Below, one piece after another: positions 14,831 to 24,636 of a DNA stretch of 31,167 nt; position 1 is the stretch's first letter; every line of letters begins with the position of its first letter. Below the pieces are notes generated by a model that did no database searches, was not told where the DNA came from, and saw only the letters and a program-made list of their open reading frames with translations. Source of the DNA: an uncultured Bifidobacterium sp. (lineage in GTDB: Bacteria; Actinomycetota; Actinomycetes; Actinomycetales; Bifidobacteriaceae); contig NZ_CASEXV010000032.1 in NCBI RefSeq assembly GCF_949292005.1, positions 1-31,167 on the forward strand. The letters run 5' to 3'. Both the position numbers and the translations under genes were made by a program.

Positions 14831-16168
14831 ATGATGAATCGGACGATAAAGTCAGCCATGGCCGTGGTGGCCGTGGCAGCCATGTCCATCGGAACCCTTG
14901 CGGCATGCGGAAGTTCGACTGCGTCGAGCGACAGCACGGGCAAGGTCTACTACCTCAACTTCAAGCCTGAGGTGGCCAGCGACTGGAAGAAACTCGCGAC
15001 CGCCTACACCAAGAAGACCGGGGTGAAGGTCACTGTGGAGACCGCGGCCTCGGACACCTACGAGCAGCAGCTCAAGAGCGAGATGGCCAAATCCAACGCG
15101 CCGACACTGTTCCAGGTCAATGGCCCTGTCGGATACGCCAACTGGAAGGATTACACGGCCGACCTTTCCAATACGGCCATCTACAAGGAGCTGCAGAACA
15201 AGAGCGTCGCGCTCAAGGACGGCAGCAAGGTCGTCGGCGTTCCCTATGTGATGGAGACCTATGGCCTGATCTACAACAAGGACCTCCTCAACAAGTACTT
15301 CAAGCTTTCCGGGGCGAAGGCCACATCCGTGGCCGATATCAACTCCTTCAAGAAGCTGAAGGCCGTGGCCGATGACATTCAGGCGCGCAAAAGCGAGCTT
15401 GGCGTCAAGGGCGCGTTCACATCAGCCGGATTTGACTCAAGCTCCGACTGGCGCTTCAAGACCCATCTCGCGAACCTTCCGCTGTACTACGAGTTCAAGA
15501 AGGACAACATCACCTCGCAGCCGGCGACCATCAAGGGAACCTATCTTCCTGAGTACAAGCAGATCTTCGATCTGTACCTGAAGGATTCCACCACAGACGC
15601 CAAGCAGCTGAGCTCGAAGACAGGCGACGACGCGACCTCGGAGTTCGCTCTCGGGCAGGCGGTGTTCTACCAGAACGGCACTTGGGCGTGGAGCGATCTG
15701 AAGAAGGCTGGCATGAAGTCCAGCTCGGTCAGCATGATGCCGATCTACATCGGTGGGCCCGATGAGGAGAACGAGGGCCTTGCCACAGGGTCCGAGAACT
15801 ACTGGTGCATCAACTCCAAGGCCTCCGAGGCCGACCAGAAGGCCACCGCGGCGTTCCTCAAGTGGGTCATCACTTCCAAGACCGGCAAGGACATGCTCAG
15901 CCAGACCATGGGCTTCACCACACCGTTCAAGACGTTCAGCGACGAGACCAGCGACAACCCGCTTACCGAGGCTGCCGTGGCCGACCAGAAGTCCGGTCGC
16001 ACGCAGGTCAGCTGGAACTTCACCATGATGCCGTCCGAGCAGTGGAAGAACGATCTGGGCAACGCACTCCTCGAGTACGCTCAGGGAACCGGCAAGTGGA
16101 GCGCCGTCAAGACGGCCTTCGTTGACGGATGGGCCACTGAGTACGCCTCGGCGCACGAGTCCTCCTGA
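14831..16168 (+). CDS. Carbohydrate ABC transporter solute-binding lipoprotein
   Basis: A 445-residue extracytoplasmic receptor for a sugar. The N-terminus is a lipoprotein signal (MMNRTIKSAMAVVAVAAM then SIGTLAACGSS), with LAAC as lipobox. The mature part begins with KVYYLNFKPEVASDW and has the MSMMP and ENYWCIN segments of the large COG1653 sugar-binding family. Ligand is not readable from the sequence. A GAAAGG site precedes two adjacent ATGs at 14831 and 14834. Its permease partners are very likely the genes at 17635-19322, although the second LacI gene lies between on the opposite strand. Its own terminator follows at 16184-16233, so it is a separate transcript. Confidence 0.87.
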   Translation: MMNRTIKSAMAVVAVAAMSIGTLAACGSSTASSDSTGKVYYLNFKPEVASDWKKLATAYTKKTGVKVTVETAASDTYEQQLKSEMAKSNAPTLFQVNGPVGYANWKDYTADLSNTAIYKELQNKSVALKDGSKVVGVPYVMETYGLIYNKDLLNKYFKLSGAKATSVADINSFKKLKAVADDIQARKSELGVKGAFTSAGFDSSSDWRFKTHLANLPLYYEFKKDNITSQPATIKGTYLPEYKQIFDLYLKDSTTDAKQLSSKTGDDATSEFALGQAVFYQNGTWAWSDLKKAGMKSSSVSMMPIYIGGPDEENEGLATGSENYWCINSKASEADQKATAAFLKWVITSKTGKDMLSQTMGFTTPFKTFSDETSDNPLTEAAVADQKSGRTQVSWNFTMMPSEQWKNDLGNALLEYAQGTGKWSAVKTAFVDGWATEYASAHESS

Positions 16169-16183
16169 TCCGTTGTGAACTGG

Positions 16184-16233
16184 ACGACGGGCTTCGGCCG
16201 GCTGATGTGGAATTGCCGGTTGAAGCCCGTCGT
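16184..16233 (+). terminator. Terminator of the second solute-binding gene
   Basis: ACGACGGGCTTC (16184-16195) pairs with GAAGCCCGTCGT (16222-16233), with additional pairing of GCCGG and CCGGT inside, followed by TTTGTTAT. The remainder of the gap to 16326 shows no further clear feature. Confidence 0.8.
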
Positions 16234-16326
16234 TTGTTATGCAAGTCGATGTTCATCGCGCTGCACGCTCATTGTTTCGCGAGGTTCTGTGGTGCAAAGA
16301 GCGCGCAGCGTCCTTCGTGGTCGGCG

Positions 16327-17340
16327 CTAGACCGAAGGTGATGGTCCGGTGCTCGCTCTGAGTATCAGCTGAGCGGGGATGGTCTCGAAAGGTGTGGCGG
16401 TCTGTCCCTTTTCGATGAGGTCAAGTGTCTTCTCGCCCGCGAGCTTCGCCAGTTGGAGTGGGCTTTGCCGGATGGTCGTCAATCCGATGTCATGCGCGTA
16501 GATGCCGTCGTCGTAGCCGATAATCGACATCTCGGAAGGGATCTTGATCCCACTTCTCATGAGTTGGAACATGAGGGGGATGGCGATGTCGTCCTCCTGA
16601 CAGGCGACCGCGGTCGGAGGTTTGGCTTGATCGAGCAGCTGGCTGAGAATCCGGGGTATTCTATCGGGGCTATCACTGGCGACAATGGTGGCCGGATGGG
16701 CCCCCGTCTTTTCGCACTTCTTCACGAAGGCCTCGTAGCGCTGTTGGACGCTGAAATGCAGTGACACGGCGCGTGCCGTCCGGACGTAGGCGATGGAATC
16801 ATGCTGCAGTCCGATCAGATGCCGGGCCATCAAGGAGGCTCCCTGTTCGTCGTCGATGTTGACCGCAGCGGTGAATCCGGCTTCCCGTGGCGACGCGCAG
16901 TTGATGCCGACTATGGGCACACCTGTGTCGCTGAGTCGTTCGATTTCCTCGGAATCAACACCGAACGAGACGACGATCACCGCGTCGGCGTTGCGGCGCA
17001 CGGGAAGCATGCTGAAGAACTCACGGCGTTCCTCGATGCTGGAGATCTGGAAAATCGATAGATCGTAGCCTTGGGGGTGCAGCGACTGATTAAGCCCCTC
17101 AATAATCGACGCGCTGAACCATCGTCTGATCTGATCGCTCATGAGCAGCGCAACGCGTAGCGCCTTTCCGGATTTCAACGCCGCTGCGGAGCGCGATATG
17201 GAGAAGTTCACATCTTCCGCGATCCGCAGCACCTTCTCGCGGGTGGCCGCCGACACCATCGAAGGACGTGTGAAGGATCTCGACACCGTCGAGACCGAAA
17301 CGTTGGCCATGCGGGCGACGTCCTGAATACTGATTCCCAC
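16327..17340 (-). CDS. LacI-family transcriptional regulator 2
   Basis: A 337-residue LacI-type repressor. From the GTG start, the helix-turn-helix is ISIQDVARMANVSVSTVSRS, followed by the hinge FSISRSAAALKSG and a sugar-sensing PBP-like domain starting RVALLMSDQI and ending with IIGYDDGIYAHDIGLTTIRQ. An AAGGAG site six bases before GTG at 17340 decides the start; in-frame ATGs at 17373 and 17379 have no site and would add residues before the HTH. It diverges from the two permease genes and probably represses them. Its HTH and hinge are closely similar to LacI regulator 1, so the two are recent paralogues and may share operators. Confidence 0.9.
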   Translation of the reverse strand: MGISIQDVARMANVSVSTVSRSFTRPSMVSAATREKVLRIAEDVNFSISRSAAALKSGKALRVALLMSDQIRRWFSASIIEGLNQSLHPQGYDLSIFQISSIEERREFFSMLPVRRNADAVIVVSFGVDSEEIERLSDTGVPIVGINCASPREAGFTAAVNIDDEQGASLMARHLIGLQHDSIAYVRTARAVSLHFSVQQRYEAFVKKCEKTGAHPATIVASDSPDRIPRILSQLLDQAKPPTAVACQEDDIAIPLMFQLMRSGIKIPSEMSIIGYDDGIYAHDIGLTTIRQSPLQLAKLAGEKTLDLIEKGQTATPFETIPAQLILRASTGPSPSV

Positions 17341-17387
17341 AAAGAGCTCCTTAGCGGAATTATGTGATTCCATGATCAAAAAATTCC

Positions 17388-17397
17388 AACGTTTGCA
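17388..17397. promoter_or_regulatory. LacI-operator-like element upstream of regulator 2
   Basis: AACGTTTGCA, closely similar to the core covering the binding-protein promoter at 10064-10078, lies 47 bases upstream of the regulator 2 start. It could mediate autoregulation. A full dyad is not evident. Confidence 0.4.
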
Positions 17398-17491
17398 GAA
17401 GTCTTCACTGACTGTGAAACCTCAATGTTTCATTGGCAATTACGCATCATAGCAGGATTTTTTGACGGCGGTCGAGCGGCTTGTGACGCCT

Positions 17492-17510
17492 TACAATGAC
17501 AACGTTTGAT
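17492..17510 (+). promoter_or_regulatory. Candidate promoter and operator of the second permease operon
   Basis: TACAAT (17492-17497) is a possible -10 box; AACGTTTGAT (17501-17510), an operator-like core, would then cover the start of transcription. A convincing -35 box was not found, so the exact promoter is uncertain. The whole 17341-17634 gap holds nothing else recognised. Confidence 0.35.
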
Positions 17511-17634
17511 TTTTATTCGCAAGGTGATACTCTAAAAGTCGATGGGGTCCGTCGCCGACGATTCAACAACGTTGCGATCGCCGCGGAATCTGGAGCCCCA
17601 TGACCCTACTCGAGGAGGAGAAAGTGGGCGCGAT

Positions 17635-18489
17635 ATGATTTCTATGGCTGGAAAATCCATACGTCGATGGTGGGCGCTTTTCGCTCTTCCCACTTTTGCG
17701 GCGTTCCTCATCGGTTTCCTCATTCCCTTTGTGGCGGGCGTGTATCTGAGCTTCTGCAAGTTCAGCACCGTGACCGATGCCAAATTCGTGGGACTGCGCA
17801 ACTATCGGCATGTGTTCTCGGATTCGACGTTCATTCATGCGCTGTGGTACACGGTCGCCTTCACCATCATCACAACGGTGATCATCAACATCGTCGGATT
17901 CGCCATCGCCTATATGCTGACCAAGGCCATCCGCGGCACCAATCTTTTCCGTTCCGTGTTCTTCATGCCGAACCTCATCGGTGGCATCATCCTGGGCTAT
18001 GTGTGGATGCTGCTTCTCAACGGATTCCTGGCGCATTGGGGCCGTTCGATTACGTATTCAGGTGTCTACGGCTTCTGGGGCATGGTGCTTCTGGTGTCGT
18101 GGCAGCAGATCGGATACATGATGATCATCTACATCGCGGGCCTGCAGAGCCTGCCGACGGATGTCCTCGAGGCGGCCGCGGTCGATGGGGCCAGTGGCAG
18201 CCAGACTTTGTTCAGGGTCACCATCCCGCTGATGATGCCCTCCATCACGGTGTGCACGTTCCTCACCGTCACCAACGGGTTCAAGCTCTTCGATCAGAAC
18301 CTCGCGCTTACCGGAGGCGCGCCTTCGTACAAGTCCGAGCTTTTGGCCATGAACATCTATAGGACGTTCTACGGCAGGATTGGATTCGAGGGCGTTGGGC
18401 AGGCCAAAGCCGTGGTGTTCTTCATCATCGTCGCGGTCATCGCATTGATTCAGAACAAGCTCACCACCAGCAAGGAGGTGTCGGCATGA
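17635..18489 (+). CDS. Carbohydrate ABC transporter permease, CUT1 type (MalF-like)
   Basis: A 284-residue membrane permease with six hydrophobic segments, beginning with WWALFALPTFAAFLIGFLIP. The EAA loop, which contacts the ATPase, is VLEAAAVDGASGSQTLFRV near residue 180. It is a normal-length CUT1 permease without the N-terminal extension of the MalF-like protein at 7122-8525. The start is uncertain: ATG at 17635 follows a GGAGGAG by a long spacing of about 14 bases, ATG 17644 is an alternative, and an in-frame ATG at 17542 would add 31 polar residues. The next gene starts within its stop (ATGA), so both are coupled. Confidence 0.82.
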   Translation: MISMAGKSIRRWWALFALPTFAAFLIGFLIPFVAGVYLSFCKFSTVTDAKFVGLRNYRHVFSDSTFIHALWYTVAFTIITTVIINIVGFAIAYMLTKAIRGTNLFRSVFFMPNLIGGIILGYVWMLLLNGFLAHWGRSITYSGVYGFWGMVLLVSWQQIGYMMIIYIAGLQSLPTDVLEAAAVDGASGSQTLFRVTIPLMMPSITVCTFLTVTNGFKLFDQNLALTGGAPSYKSELLAMNIYRTFYGRIGFEGVGQAKAVVFFIIVAVIALIQNKLTTSKEVSA

Positions 18490-19322
18490 GTGAGAAAGTC
18501 AAACATCCCGGTTTGTGGACGGTTCTGTTCACAGTAATCTCCCTGGCGTGGATATTCCCCATCGTGCTGGTGCTCATCAACTCCTTCAAACAGAAGGTCT
18601 ATATATCCGCCAACCCCTTCTCGCTTCCGAACAAAACCTCGTGGGTTGGTCTGGAGAACTACACGCGTGGCATCGAGCTCACGGGCTTCGTGTCCAGCTT
18701 CGGGTGGACGGTCGTCATCACCGTCGGAGCCGTCGCCCTGATCCTTCTATGCACGTCCATGTGCGCATGGTGGATAGTAAGGGTCGACAACTGGGCGGCC
18801 AAGCTGCTCTATCTCCTGTTCCTGTTCAACATGATTGTGCCGTTCCAGATGGTCATGTTCACGTTGTCGAAGCTTTCCGACATGTTGAGCCTGAACACCC
18901 CCTGGGGGCTGTGGATCATCTATCTGGGCTTCGGAGCGGGACTCGCGGTGTTCATCTTCACGGGAGTCATCAAGGGGATCCCCCACGAGCTTGAGGAGTC
19001 CGCGATGATCGATGGCGCGAGCGTGCCGAGAATCTTCTTCCAGATCGTCGTCCCCATCATGCGTCCGTCGGTCATCTCCGTGGCCATCCTCGAGACGATG
19101 TGGATCTGGAACGATTACCTGCTTCCGTATCTGACCCTTGATCTGGGCAAGTACAAGACGATTTCCATAGCGGTGCAGTATCTCAAGGGTGGATATGGCT
19201 CCGTGGACATTGGAGCCATGATGGGCTGCTTGGTGCTGGCCATCATCCCGGTCATCATCTTCTATCTGGTGTGCCAGAAGTACATCATCAAGGGGGTCAT
19301 GGCCGGAGCCGTCAAAGGCTGA
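18486..19322 (+). CDS. Carbohydrate ABC transporter permease, CUT1 type (MalG-like)
   Basis: A 278-residue membrane permease with six hydrophobic segments, paired with the gene before it by an ATGA overlap; AAGGAGG precedes the start. The EAA loop reads ELEESAMIDGASVPRIFFQI near residue 165, with Ser where MalG often has Ala. The tail KGVMAGAVKG is the usual end of the MalG class. It presumably works with the lipoprotein at 14831-16168 and an ATPase encoded elsewhere. Confidence 0.87.
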   Translation: MSEKVKHPGLWTVLFTVISLAWIFPIVLVLINSFKQKVYISANPFSLPNKTSWVGLENYTRGIELTGFVSSFGWTVVITVGAVALILLCTSMCAWWIVRVDNWAAKLLYLLFLFNMIVPFQMVMFTLSKLSDMLSLNTPWGLWIIYLGFGAGLAVFIFTGVIKGIPHELEESAMIDGASVPRIFFQIVVPIMRPSVISVAILETMWIWNDYLLPYLTLDLGKYKTISIAVQYLKGGYGSVDIGAMMGCLVLAIIPVIIFYLVCQKYIIKGVMAGAVKG

Positions 19323-19341
19323 CGCCATGGATTCCGATCCT

Positions 19342-19387
19342 GTCAATGGGTGCGTGAGCCGTGATTGCGGTTCCCGCGCCCATTGAC
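19342..19387 (+). terminator. Hairpin after the permease pair
   Basis: GTCAATGGGTGCG (19342-19354) pairs with CGCGCCCATTGAC (19375-19387) with one G:U pair. No T-tract follows, so it may reduce rather than stop transcription into the YesL-type gene. Confidence 0.5.
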
Positions 19388-19440
19388 GATAGAAGCGAAC
19401 TCCGTGGAGTCGCAATCTACATGATTATGATCTCCACGGG

Positions 19441-19481
19441 CACTATGAAGTCACCAGGGCACCATGAAATCACTATGAGGA
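19441..19481 (+). repeat. Short direct repeats in the leader of the YesL-type gene
   Basis: CACTATGAAGTCAC, CACCATGAAATCAC and CACTATGAGG occur in succession at 19441, 19461 and 19471. The third leads into the AGGAGG ribosome site. They are degenerate and could reflect local slippage. Confidence 0.35.
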
Positions 19482-19487
19482 GGATGC

Positions 19488-20156
19488 ATGTCTTTTCTTT
19501 CCCCCGACTCCGCGTTCATGCGCAGTCTGTCGACCATCGTCGACGCGATAGTGATCACCGTCATGATGGCCATAAGCAGCATTCCGATCATCACCATAGG
19601 GGCCGCCGCGTCCGCCGGTCATGACGCCATACGCCGTTCCCTTATCGGTCAGGGCCATCTGGTCCGCAACTACTGGCGTGCTTTTCGCGGGAACTTCGTG
19701 AAGGCGACCATCCTGTGGTTGTTTTTCGCCGGCGTGCTGCTGCTTGAGGTGTATGCCTTGTTCTTTCTCACGGCGAGCCCGATGCTCATTCCCAAATTCG
19801 CGGTCGCTATTATCTGGGTCATTGGATTCGAGTGGGTGTGGGCCTTCCAGGCGCGTTTCGACAATACCGTCGGGAGGACGTTGATCAACGCCTATGTGGT
19901 GGGTGTCTCGCACATCGGAGCGACCGTCGTCATGGTCGCAATCGATGCGGCGTATGTCGCGATTGTCATCGGATCGTGGAAATACATGCCAGGGGGTCTT
20001 TTCCTCCTCGGGCTTCTGGGATACGGGATGCTGATTCTGCTCCATACCCCCTTCATCGAGAAGGTGTTTCGCCCCTATGTGAGTCGGCATGACGGCCCGG
20101 AAGATTCGGGAAGCGCTCTGGCGGCCGAGCGTGATTCGCAGGTCTCCCCATCCTGA
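19488..20156 (+). CDS. YesL/DUF624-family membrane protein
   Basis: A 222-residue membrane protein with four or five hydrophobic segments. The pattern TIVDAIVITVMMAISSIPIIT, followed by a short cytoplasmic turn and HLVRNYWRAFRGNFVKATILW, then a RFDNTVGRTLINAYVVG segment, is typical of DUF624 (YesL in Bacillus). Members are often neighbours of sugar ABC transporters, with no established role; a function as accessory or regulator of the transporter is suggested. AGGAGG lies four bases before the chosen ATG. The hydrophilic tail is short. It is downstream of the permease pair and probably belongs to that transcript. Confidence 0.75.
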   Translation: MSFLSPDSAFMRSLSTIVDAIVITVMMAISSIPIITIGAAASAGHDAIRRSLIGQGHLVRNYWRAFRGNFVKATILWLFFAGVLLLEVYALFFLTASPMLIPKFAVAIIWVIGFEWVWAFQARFDNTVGRTLINAYVVGVSHIGATVVMVAIDAAYVAIVIGSWKYMPGGLFLLGLLGYGMLILLHTPFIEKVFRPYVSRHDGPEDSGSALAAERDSQVSPS

Positions 20157-20348
20157 TTCCCGCCGGTGGCGATGCTTGCTGACCCGGCTTGGTTGGTTCA
20201 TCATTCATCGGAAGTTACCATTTCGTCCAACTCATGTCGACATCCACGTTATCGTCCGTTCCTAGCGTGGATTCCGGCCGGACAGCAGCCCTCAACGGGT
20301 GCCGCCGCACCATGCGGCGAAATGTCCGTGACCGGAAAGGATGAGAAA

Positions 20349-22445
20349 GTGAGAAGACATCAGAGGTTGACCGCGGTGGGTGCGTCGGCGCTCGCCATGG
20401 GAATACTCGTGGCGTTCCCCAGCATCGCCTTCGCTCAGGATGGTAAATCCGCCTCCCAACTTGCGGGGCATGGGGCGGCACAGCGTATCGCTCAGACGGG
20501 TGTGTCATCCAAAGCGAAGAACGTCATCCTGTTTATCGGGGACGGTATGGGCGATTCCGAGATCACCGTCGCCCGCGACTATCTCAAGGGGGCGTCCGGT
20601 TCATTCGATGGTCTTGACTCCATCGGACAGTCCGGTGCACTGACCTCGAGCGGTGAGACCGGAACGGGCCAGTACACGACCTATTCGCTCGGATCCAACA
20701 GCTCCACAAAGGGAGTCGTGACTCCAGTCACCGATTCCGCGGCATCGGGATCGAGCTGGGCGACCGGAACGAAGACATACAACAACGCCGTGTCGGTGGA
20801 CGTCTCGCAGAATGCTCAGCTGAACCTCATCGAGCTTGCCAAGGCCAAGGGACTGGCGACGGGGAACGTCACGACGGCCGAGGTGCAGGATGCCACGCCG
20901 GCCGTCCTGGAATCGCATTCGACCCAGCGGTCGTGCTACGGCCCGCAGGGGAAGACGGACGGAACAAGCAACAATGCTTCCAAGAACTGCGATGCGTCGC
21001 AGCTTAAGGAAAACGGAGGCATCGGATCCATATCGGAACAGCTGTTGGATACGCGGGCCGATGTGACGATCGGCGGTGGATCGAAGTATTTGAAGCAGAC
21101 CGCGCAAGCCGGTGAGTACTCAGGAAAGACATTGTGGGAGCAGGCGAGCTCACGAGGATTCCAGACCGTGTCGAACGATGTCGATTTCTTCTCGAATCTC
21201 ACCTACAAGAAGGGCCATCCCGTTCTCGCGCTGCTGTCGGATGGGAACATGCCGACGCAGTACAACACGACACCCGCGTTGAGCCAGAAGGCCACGAAGG
21301 AGCGTGGGGCCGTGACGTGCTCGACGAACTCCTCGTGGTTGGGGAACAAGAACTCGTCGGGCAATTCGGCGTCGCTCGCGGATATGGCGACCAAGGCCGT
21401 CGATCTGCTCTCCGCCCAGGTGAGCGACAAATCCTCGAATACCTCCGGATTCTTCCTTCAGGTCGAGGGCGCGTCGATAGACAAGCAGGACCATGCGGCC
21501 AACGCATGCGGCCAGATCGGCGAGACCGACGATCTCGACAAGGCCATCTCCGCAACGGTGGCATCGCTGAAGGCCTCGGGCCAGCTGGACGACACGCTGA
21601 TCATCGTCACCGCGGACCACGCCCACACCAGCCAGATCGTGTCCGATGCGCCGGCCTACGCGCTGAGCACCATTCTCAGGTCCCCGGTCGATGGTTCCAC
21701 GATTGTGGTGTCCTACGGAACCGCGACGTCCGTGGACTCGGGAGCCGATGATTCCAACGTTGGATACACCGCCGGCGGCATGGAGCACACGGGAACCCAG
21801 CTGCGCATAGCAGCCTCCGGGCCGGGGGCCCGAAGAGTGACGGGTCTGACGGACCAGACCGACAACTTCTACACCATAGCCAAGGCGCTGGGGCTTGCGG
21901 CCGACACGTCGGAGCAGAAGGCGCTGTCGGATTCAGGCAAGGTTTCGGTGACGATTGACGATGGCAGCAAGGCCACGGCCAGCGTCACGGGATTTGACGG
22001 AGACGCCGTCCTGTCCTACTCGCTGAAGGACAACACCGGAAAGGTCGTTGCCTCGTCGGTGTCGACCAGCCGTGCGGCGTCCATCGACGGCGTCAGCGGG
22101 GTACGGGTGCGCACCGGTCAGACCACGCCGATCGATCTTGGCTCCGTGGACACGGGGGCCTCGTACACGCTGACCGTGTCAGGGAAGCAGTCCGGACGGT
22201 CGGTGTCGGTGCCGTTCGCCGCCCCCTCTCAGGATGGTCAGGTCAATCCGGGGGCCGACAAGTCCGGGGAGGATCAGTCGGATCAGCGTGAGGTCGCAGT
22301 GGCTTCGGTCGCGGATCAGAAGGGTGCCGCCGGTCCGCTGGGCAGCACCGGATCGGCCGTGATGGCATTGGTGGCGGGCGTCGCCATGCTGGCCGTCGTC
22401 GCGGGCGTGGCCTTCGCAGCCAGACGGGGAATGTTCCGTCGCTGA
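20349..22445 (+). CDS. Secreted, C-terminally anchored alkaline phosphatase (PhoA type)
   Basis: A 698-residue phosphatase releasing phosphate from many phosphomonoesters outside the cell. The signal peptide has a basic start (VRRHQR), a hydrophobic core and an AFA cleavage site near residue 29. The family motifs are complete: FIGDGMG with the metal-binding Asp65; TDSAAS with nucleophile Ser130; QDATPA; RSCYGP with the phosphate-binding Arg; VEGASID and DHAANACG; TADHAHT; and EHTG. After the catalytic region, about 130 residues form an Ig-like domain (TASVTGFDGDAVLSYSLKD), a Gln/Asp-rich spacer, a noncanonical LGSTG, a hydrophobic helix and RRGMFRR, which resembles an LPXTG sorting signal. 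GTG at 20349 with GAAAGG eight bases before fits the signal peptide; ATG 20322 is an alternative. Context suggests regulation by phosphate, but no convincing PHO box was found. Confidence 0.87.
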   Translation: MRRHQRLTAVGASALAMGILVAFPSIAFAQDGKSASQLAGHGAAQRIAQTGVSSKAKNVILFIGDGMGDSEITVARDYLKGASGSFDGLDSIGQSGALTSSGETGTGQYTTYSLGSNSSTKGVVTPVTDSAASGSSWATGTKTYNNAVSVDVSQNAQLNLIELAKAKGLATGNVTTAEVQDATPAVLESHSTQRSCYGPQGKTDGTSNNASKNCDASQLKENGGIGSISEQLLDTRADVTIGGGSKYLKQTAQAGEYSGKTLWEQASSRGFQTVSNDVDFFSNLTYKKGHPVLALLSDGNMPTQYNTTPALSQKATKERGAVTCSTNSSWLGNKNSSGNSASLADMATKAVDLLSAQVSDKSSNTSGFFLQVEGASIDKQDHAANACGQIGETDDLDKAISATVASLKASGQLDDTLIIVTADHAHTSQIVSDAPAYALSTILRSPVDGSTIVVSYGTATSVDSGADDSNVGYTAGGMEHTGTQLRIAASGPGARRVTGLTDQTDNFYTIAKALGLAADTSEQKALSDSGKVSVTIDDGSKATASVTGFDGDAVLSYSLKDNTGKVVASSVSTSRAASIDGVSGVRVRTGQTTPIDLGSVDTGASYTLTVSGKQSGRSVSVPFAAPSQDGQVNPGADKSGEDQSDQREVAVASVADQKGAAGPLGSTGSAVMALVAGVAMLAVVAGVAFAARRGMFRR

Positions 22446-22491
22446 GTCCGTTCCTCCGGTGATTCGCGGATTTCGCGGATAGGGTCCGCTC

Positions 22492-22531
22492 CGGGGCCGG
22501 TCGATGGGTCGCCATCCATCGACCGGCCCCG
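22492..22531 (+). terminator. Strong hairpin after the alkaline phosphatase gene
   Basis: CGGGGCCGGTCGATGG (22492-22507) pairs with its complement at 22516-22531 as a perfect 16-base stem with an 8-base loop. It follows the stop by 46 bases and has no T-tract. Confidence 0.75.
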
Positions 22532-22577
22532 TCGTCCGTGGCGGTCGTGTCCTGCCGATGCGGTGGATGTGGAGGCG

Positions 22578-22608
22578 TTGTGACTTTTTTCGTCGATCCG
22601 GGAATAAG
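22578..22608 (+). promoter_or_regulatory. Candidate dnaK operon promoter
   Basis: TTGTGA (22578-22583) and AATAAG (22603-22608) are 19 bases apart, a plausible but nonconsensus pair. The HspR-type operator lies 15 bases downstream. Confidence 0.35.
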
Positions 22609-22623
22609 AGGTGACCATTCAAA

Positions 22624-22644
22624 GTTGAGTGATGTAGGCTCAAG
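22624..22644. promoter_or_regulatory. HAIR-like HspR operator of the dnaK operon
   Basis: GTTGAGT-GATGTAG-GCTCAAG matches the known HspR-binding consensus CTTGAGT-N7-ACTCAAG in 12 of 14 arm positions. It lies between the candidate promoter and the dnaK start, as in other actinobacteria, and the hspR gene is the last of the same operon. HspR binding here would repress the operon at normal temperature, with DnaK as co-repressor in known cases. Confidence 0.85.
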
Positions 22645-22765
22645 TTTCGGAACCACGACGGGCGAACGCTCGGCGAGGACGAAGAACCGTGAAGACGGTG
22701 GCTTCAACCGAATCCGAGAGCGCATACCGGAAGACAAACGAACAACAACAAAGGAGAACAACCCT

Positions 22766-24634
<1,869 letters not shown>

Positions 24635-24636
24635 TC

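Noticed and set aside
17341..17379. ATG starts of LacI regulator 2 upstream of its GTG
   Set aside because: The AAGGAG site lies six bases before the GTG at 17340, inside the longer version, and the HTH begins directly after the GTG.
20196..20220. A PHO-box-like sequence (GTTCATCATTC) before the alkaline phosphatase
   Set aside because: The second 11-base repeat unit expected of a PhoP site does not match, so the similarity is probably chance.
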